Shown: one piece after another, positions 60,511 to 64,000 of the stretch | Layout of the letters: each line of letters opens with the position of its first letter | Position numbering within the stretch: the first letter of the stretch is position 1 | Assembly (NCBI GenBank): GCA_963676355.1 | Contig: OY781093.1 | Span: 124,001 to 188,000 of the forward strand | Reading direction: 5' to 3' | DNA from: JAGLOK01 sp963676355 | GTDB lineage: Bacteria; Bacillota; Clostridia; Christensenellales; UMGS416 | Length of the DNA: 64,000 nucleotides | Notes under the pieces: model-generated | Seen by the model: only the letters and a program-made list of their open reading frames with translations | Databases searched by the model: none | Told to the model about the DNA's origin: nothing | Translations under genes and position numbers: made by a program

Positions 60511-60540
60511 AAAGCCCCTGCAAAAGCATGGGCTTTTTTT
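60511..60540 (+). terminator. Rho-independent terminator after asd
   Basis: AAAGCCCCTGC pairs with GCATGGGCTTT (one mismatch), followed by a seven-T run. Confidence 0.85.
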
Positions 60541-60595
60541 GTTTTCATTACACGAAAATTTATTATTTTTAAATGCTAAATTTTAACATATTTGC

Positions 60596-60624
60596 TTTAC
60601 AATCTCCTTTCTTACTGGTATAAT
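60596..60624 (+). promoter_or_regulatory. Promoter of the zinc-ribbon gene
   Basis: TTTACA (60596-60601) is 17 bases from TATAAT (60619-60624), which has an upstream TGG making an extended -10. Confidence 0.8.
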
Positions 60625-60650
60625 CGCTTTATCTTGGCAAACTGCTAGGT

Positions 60651-60692
60651 GCCGCGTTTGCGGCTATAATAACAAGTCTCAAGGATTTGGGA
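60651..60692 (+). promoter_or_regulatory. Structured 5' leader of the zinc-ribbon gene
   Basis: Two hairpins occur in the 75-base leader: GCCGC-gttt-GCGGC (60651-60664) and GTCTCAA-ggat-TTGGGAC (about 60675-60692, with one wobble pair). The ribosome site AAAGGAG begins right after the second stem. No terminator is present, so control would act on translation or RNA stability. Confidence 0.5.
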
Positions 60693-60705
60693 CAAAGGAG
60701 ATATT

Positions 60706-60981
60706 ATGTACGAGGATAAAACCCTAACCTGTGCTGACTGTAACGAAAACTTCGTATTCAGCGCATCAGAACAAGAATTTTACGCAGAAAAAGGTTTTGA
60801 AAACGAGCCAAAGCGCTGCCCTTCATGCCGTCAGGATCGTAAAAAGCAAAGACGTTCACAAAGGCAAATGCATGAAATTACATGCGACGGATGCGGAAAA
60901 ACCGCAACAGTTCCTTTCCTTCCGAGAGGCGACCGTCCCGTTTATTGTGACGAATGCTTTAAGGCAAATCAAAATAGATAA
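60706..60981 (+). CDS. Small double zinc-ribbon protein (zf-trcl type)
   Basis: The product is 91 residues with two treble-clef/ribbon knuckle pairs: LTCADCNENFVFSASEQEFYAEKGF with RCPSCRQDRKKQRRSQ, and EITCDGCGKTATVPFLPRGDRPVYCDECF. This is the probable zinc-ribbon (zf-trcl) family followed by a CXXC-type ribbon, a pair common in Bacillota and Chloroflexi. Function is unknown; the basic middle suggests nucleic-acid binding. It has an excellent promoter, a structured leader and a terminator, suggesting strong regulated expression. Confidence 0.85.
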   Translation: MYEDKTLTCADCNENFVFSASEQEFYAEKGFENEPKRCPSCRQDRKKQRRSQRQMHEITCDGCGKTATVPFLPRGDRPVYCDECFKANQNR

Positions 60982-60994
60982 CCAAAAAGCTACT

Positions 60995-61018
60995 AACGCC
61001 CCAAAAGGGCGTTTTTAT
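60995..61018 (+). terminator. Rho-independent terminator after the zinc-ribbon gene
   Basis: AACGCCC (60995-61001) pairs with GGGCGTT (61007-61013) with a TTTT tail, ending seven bases before the ogt ATG. Confidence 0.85.
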
Positions 61019-61024
61019 AATATT

Positions 61025-61495
61025 ATGGATAAATTATTTAAACAAACATACTTTTCTCCTATCGGCAAGATAAGCATTATAAGCTCAGACATCGGTGTCC
61101 GATATATTCAAATCGGACAAGAATCAAACTTTGATTGCAAACTTGGCGATCCCTTTGATGCTGCATCTCAAATAAAGGCTTACTTTGAAAATCACCTTAT
61201 AACATTTAATCTGCCCTTTGATATCACTGTAACAGATTTTACAAAAAAAGTGCTCAACGCCACAAGCAAAATCCCATATGGCAAAACATCAACCTATGGC
61301 AAAATAGCTGCAGCTATAAATAACCCAAATGCCTTTCGTGCAGCCGGCGGTGCTTTAAACCGTAACCCTTTGCCGATAATAATTCCCTGCCATCGTGTTC
61401 TTGCAAAAGGATCACTGGGCGGCTTTGCATTGGGAAGCGAAGTTAAGATAAAGCTGCTGGATCATGAAAAGGCTGAAATGAAACAGTTATTATAA
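61025..61495 (+). CDS. ogt: Methylated-DNA--[protein]-cysteine S-methyltransferase
   Basis: The product is 156 residues from the ATG at 61025. The upstream open frame (to 60731) overlaps the zinc-ribbon gene in another frame and is a shadow. The acceptor motif is IIPCHRVLAKGSLGGFA, preceded by TKIPYGKTSTYGKIAAAINNPNA-like sequence (here SKIPYGKTSTYG) and the Arg finger in RAAGGALNRNPLP. It removes methyl groups from O6-methylguanine. No ribosome site is visible and a terminator lies just upstream, so expression probably depends on read-through and is low. Exonuclease III follows, giving a small DNA-repair pair. Confidence 0.9.
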   Translation: MDKLFKQTYFSPIGKISIISSDIGVRYIQIGQESNFDCKLGDPFDAASQIKAYFENHLITFNLPFDITVTDFTKKVLNATSKIPYGKTSTYGKIAAAINNPNAFRAAGGALNRNPLPIIIPCHRVLAKGSLGGFALGSEVKIKLLDHEKAEMKQLL

Positions 61496-61509
61496 ACACG
61501 CTTTTTTTA

Positions 61510-61518
61510 TGATACAAT
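61510..61518 (+). promoter_or_regulatory. Extended -10 promoter of the exonuclease III gene
   Basis: TGATACAAT lies 20 bases before the ATG at 61538, in the short gap after ogt. Confidence 0.45.
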
Positions 61519-61537
61519 TAATTAAAAAGGAAATATT

Positions 61538-62296
61538 ATGAGACTAATATCTTGGAATGTTAACGGGCTTCGTGCCTGTATAAAAAAAGGATTTACTGAA
61601 TATTTTAACGAAATGAATGCGGACATGTTCTGTTTGCAGGAAATAAAGCTGCAGGAAGGTCAGATAGACTTCCCTGCAGATGGCTACACGCAGGCTTGGA
61701 ACTATGCTGAAAAAAAAGGCTATTCAGGTACAGCGATTTTTTCAAAACAAGAGCCACTCGCTAAAACTATAGGTATCGGCATCCCGGAGCATGACACAGA
61801 GGGCCGTGTAATCACGCTTGAATATGAAAACTTCTATCTAGTCACATGCTACACACCAAACTCCCAACGTGAGCTTGCTCGTCTTGACTACCGAATGACA
61901 TGGGAAGACGCATTTAGAGACTATCTTAAAGCACTTGATTCCAAAAAGCCTGTTATTTTGTGCGGTGACTTAAATGTAGCTCACAAAGAAATTGACCTTA
62001 AAAACGACAAAACAAATCATAAAAACGCAGGGTTTACCGATGAGGAGCGAGAAAAATTCACCAAGCTTTTGGATGCTGGATTTACCGATACATTCCGACT
62101 GCTCTATCCTGATGCTGAAGGAAAATACACTTGGTGGTCATATATGTTTAACGCCCGCAAGAACAATGCCGGATGGAGAATCGACTACTTTGTAGTATCC
62201 GACAGAATTGCAGACAAAGTTCAAGACAGCATTATTCATGCTGACGTAATGGGATCCGATCACTGCCCTGTGGAGCTTGTGATAGACCTTGACTAA
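61538..62296 (+). CDS. xthA: Exodeoxyribonuclease III / AP endonuclease
   Basis: The product is 252 residues, the usual length. Motifs follow the EEP family: LISWNVNGLRA, FCLQEIKLQ (metal Glu), YCYTPN-like TCYTPNSQREL, LCGDLNVAHKEID, a YTWWSYMFNAR segment and the closing GSDHCPVEL with the catalytic Asp-His. The enzyme cuts abasic sites and trims 3' ends in base-excision repair. AAAAAGGAAA is the ribosome site. A terminator follows. Confidence 0.95.
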   Translation: MRLISWNVNGLRACIKKGFTEYFNEMNADMFCLQEIKLQEGQIDFPADGYTQAWNYAEKKGYSGTAIFSKQEPLAKTIGIGIPEHDTEGRVITLEYENFYLVTCYTPNSQRELARLDYRMTWEDAFRDYLKALDSKKPVILCGDLNVAHKEIDLKNDKTNHKNAGFTDEEREKFTKLLDAGFTDTFRLLYPDAEGKYTWWSYMFNARKNNAGWRIDYFVVSDRIADKVQDSIIHADVMGSDHCPVELVIDLD

Positions 62297-62313
62297 GCTT
62301 TAAGTTCTTAAAA

Positions 62314-62339
62314 AACTGTGGATTTTTCCACAGCTTTTT
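62314..62339 (+). terminator. Terminator after the exonuclease III gene
   Basis: AACTGTGG pairs with CCACAGCT-type arm around ATTTTT and is followed by TTTTT. With A runs on the left, it can also stop the convergent epimerase transcript. Confidence 0.8.
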
Positions 62340-62344
62340 AACTA

Positions 62345-63319
62345 TCATAAATTCTCTTTATACCACTCGATCGCAGCATCAATTCCCTTTTCAAAATCCC
62401 AATCGGGATCGTACCCCAGAAGTTTTTTCGCCTTTGAGATATCGGCGTTGCTGTGCTTTATGTCCCCTATTCTGTCAGGACCAAACCTTGGCTCGACATC
62501 CTTGCCCAAAGCTTTTGTCAAAACATAATAAATATCAATCAGATATTCTCTTCCACCATAGGCAATATTATATACCTGACCAGCGGCTTCGCTGGACGCT
62601 TTACACGCTTTCAGATTTGCCTCGATTACGTTTTCGATATAAGTAAAATCGCGGCTTTGCTTTCCGTCGCCATTAATTGTAGGCTGCTCACCATCCATTA
62701 ACTGCTTTATAAATTTCGGTATAACAGCCGCATATGCGCCATACGGATCCTGTCTTCTGCCAAATACATTAAAATATCTTAAGCCATAAGTGTCAAGACC
62801 ATAGTGCATGGTATATTGTTTTCCATATTGTTCACCTAACATTTTTGTAACTGCATATGGTGAGAGCAAATTTCCTTCAACGCCCTCTTTTTTGGGAAGA
62901 TTGGGTTCATCACCGTAAACTGAAGAACTGGACGCATAGACAAACTTCTTCACACCATTTTGTCTTGCCGATTCCATCATGTTTATTGCGCCTTTGATAT
63001 TTATCTCTTCATATAATAAAGGCATTTCTATGCTTCTTGGCACACTTCCCCAAGCTGCCTGATGCAATACATAGTCTACATTCTCACAGGCACTCATACA
63101 TGTGTCTAAATCACGTATATCCCCTTTTATGAAAGAAAAATCTGGATTATCCATAAATAACTCCACATTTTCCTTTTTACCGTTTGATAGGTCATCCAAG
63201 CATCTCACTTTATAGCCTTTGTTAAGCAAAGCCTCGCACAGGTTTGAGCCGATAAACCCAGCACCCCCTGTAACCAAAAAAAGTGAGTCTTTGTCAAATT
63301 TTAAATTGCTGTATCCCAT
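62345..63319 (-). CDS. NAD-dependent UDP-HexNAc 4-epimerase (WbpP/TviC-like)
   Basis: The product is 324 residues. The Rossmann motif is LVTGGAGFIGSNLCEALL, the catalytic Ser region YASSSSVYGD and the YxxxK motif YAVTKMLGEQY. Segments AAWGSVPRS, YFNVFGRRQDPYGAYAAVIP and NGDGKQSRDFTYIENV are those of the WbpP/TviC group, which interconverts UDP-GlcNAc and UDP-GalNAc or their uronic acids. With the dehydrogenase at 2168-3487 the cell could make UDP-GalNAcA. It is monocistronic with GGAG as ribosome site. Confidence 0.88.
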   Translation of the reverse strand: MGYSNLKFDKDSLFLVTGGAGFIGSNLCEALLNKGYKVRCLDDLSNGKKENVELFMDNPDFSFIKGDIRDLDTCMSACENVDYVLHQAAWGSVPRSIEMPLLYEEINIKGAINMMESARQNGVKKFVYASSSSVYGDEPNLPKKEGVEGNLLSPYAVTKMLGEQYGKQYTMHYGLDTYGLRYFNVFGRRQDPYGAYAAVIPKFIKQLMDGEQPTINGDGKQSRDFTYIENVIEANLKACKASSEAAGQVYNIAYGGREYLIDIYYVLTKALGKDVEPRFGPDRIGDIKHSNADISKAKKLLGYDPDWDFEKGIDAAIEWYKENL

Positions 63320-63342
63320 AAATTATCTCCGGTAGTATTTTA

Positions 63343-63372
63343 TAAAAATAGCCTGTTCACAGGCTATTTTAA
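63343..63372 (-). terminator. Terminator of the YhaN-like gene
   Basis: AAAATAGCCTG pairs with CAGGCTATTTT around a short loop; on the minus strand the second arm ends in a T run. Confidence 0.85.
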
Positions 63373-63388
63373 ATTTAATATTTTTCAT

Positions 63389-64000
63389 TTAGTTAAGTTC
63401 GATTATCTGAGCCTTTGGCTGATTTTCGCGCATTGCTTCCACTATGAAGTCATGACATGTAAATATAAGTATCTGGCGTTTTTTTGCAATCTGTGCCAAA
63501 AGGTCAAGTCCCGCGCCAAGGCGTGCTTTATCCCATGTTATAAGTGCTTCATCCAGCGTTATTGGCATCGCTTCTTGTCCCTCGTCAAACGACTCGATTA
63601 CAGATAGGCGTATGCTTAGATATATCTGCTCACGCGTGGCTTGAGAAAGTCGTGCAGCCTGCGGAGTCATATAATTGCCATTCTGAGTGAGCACTGTAAT
63701 TTCAGATGTCTCAGAGTCCAAATCCAACTCGCTGTATTTACCATCAGTAAGTATCGAAAGATAATAGCTTGCTCGTTGCAAAACTTCCGGCTGATGCAGC
63801 TTTGAGAATGTATCTTGTCCGTCTTTTATAATCTGCTCGCTCACCCGAAGCTTGTCGTATTCCATCTTAGAATTTAATATTTTATCATCCAAAGCAAGTA
63901 TTTCAGATGCGATATCTGAAGGATCATGTCCTAAAAGCGCTTTCTTAACGTTGTTTTCCATCACGCCAATCTTGCTCTGAGCTTCACCAATTTTATCTCT
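63389..64000 (-). CDS. YhaN-like SMC-type ATPase, C-terminal part (5' truncated)
   Basis: The minus-strand frame is open from the window edge (64000) to the stop at 63389; an internal GTG/ATG near 63964 is not the true start. About 203 residues are seen. After a coiled-coil tail come ARLSQATREQIYLSIRLSVIE, an ABC-type signature region, then MPITLDEALITWDKAR (Walker B and D-loop) and ILIFTCHD (H-loop). This is the C-terminal head of YhaN/RecN-like AAA proteins, which pair with a YhaO/SbcD-like nuclease. The partner would lie beyond the right edge. Confidence 0.8.
   Translation of the reverse strand, partial: RDKIGEAQSKIGVMENNVKKALLGHDPSDIASEILALDDKILNSKMEYDKLRVSEQIIKDGQDTFSKLHQPEVLQRASYYLSILTDGKYSELDLDSETSEITVLTQNGNYMTPQAARLSQATREQIYLSIRLSVIESFDEGQEAMPITLDEALITWDKARLGAGLDLLAQIAKKRQILIFTCHDFIVEAMRENQPKAQIIELN

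Noticed and set aside
60731..61024. Upstream extension of the ogt reading frame
   Set aside because: It overlaps the zinc-ribbon gene in another frame and contains its terminator; homology to Ogt begins only at the ATG at 61025.
1..64000. CRISPR array or insertion sequence
   Set aside because: No regularly spaced direct repeats and no transposase-like frame were found on either strand.

Overview
The window looks like chromosomal DNA from an anaerobic, low-to-moderate GC member of the Bacillota, most likely Clostridia. The evidence is strong AGGAGG-type ribosome binding sites, frequent GTG/TTG starts, a tilS-hpt-ftsH cluster, YtrA-type and heterodimeric ABC operons, three VanW-family proteins, a rubredoxin-like protein, paired NapH-like polyferredoxins and a CXXC peptide resembling the Clostridioides CD1871A family. 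I see no phage genes, transposase or CRISPR array. Almost everything is core or lineage-level accessory chromosome. Only the two edge genes are cut: a LytTR regulator on the left and a YhaN-like ATPase on the right.

Layout. 0-6 kb: the end of a LytTR regulator, then a minus-strand operon (nucleotide-sugar dehydrogenase, YdcF/SanA-like protein, MntP, flavin reductase), a HEPN-like/TM/NPCBM-like membrane protein and a methyltransferase. 6-15 kb: an enolase-superfamily enzyme, a WalJ-type MBL protein, an FAD oxidoreductase with a very long acidic tail placed next to recF, and an amidohydrolase/KtrA-like/esterase run. 15-19.4 kb: a TetR regulator with a clear operator and a heterodimeric ABC exporter. 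19.4-29.4 kb: a redox block with a CXXC peptide, two polyferredoxins and an anchored protein; a convergent sodium:solute symporter with small subunit and RNA leader; CcdA, a TlpA lipoprotein and an MsrAB lipoprotein; then a rubredoxin-like protein, ZIP transporter, MBL-rhodanese fusion and corrinoid adenosyltransferase. 29.5-44 kb: a lysozyme-like secreted protein, a YtrA-type ABC operon, typA, a U32 protease, a receiver/degenerate-GGDEF protein, a CDP-alcohol phosphotransferase, Nudix/GNAT enzymes, a lipase-like protein and a DbpA-like helicase. 44-64 kb: a gene remnant beside tRNA-Arg(ACG), tilS-hpt-ftsH, a thioesterase, three VanW paralogues, a tandem HD-GYP protein, a PRPP synthetase, a Ca2+-type P-ATPase, asd, a zinc-ribbon protein, ogt, exonuclease III, a UDP-HexNAc 4-epimerase and the YhaN-like end.

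How the genes work together. The CcdA-TlpA-MsrAB set reads as an extracytoplasmic repair line: electrons cross the membrane through CcdA, pass to the thioredoxin lipoprotein and then to the methionine sulfoxide reductase. The neighbouring polyferredoxin operon looks like a second membrane electron path. The dehydrogenase near 3 kb and the 4-epimerase near 63 kb are the two enzyme types needed for UDP-GalNAcA-type sugars. The TetR and YtrA regulators each sit behind a consensus promoter with an overlapping or adjacent palindrome.

The least explained items are the acidic-tailed FAD protein beside recF, the HEPN-like/TM/NPCBM-like protein, the symporter leader RNA with mutually exclusive hairpins, the structured leaders of the zinc-ribbon and helicase genes, the 68-base near-identical tract shared by two otherwise diverged VanW paralogues, and the broken reading frame downstream of tRNA-Arg. 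All function calls rest on reading motifs by eye; no database search was run.
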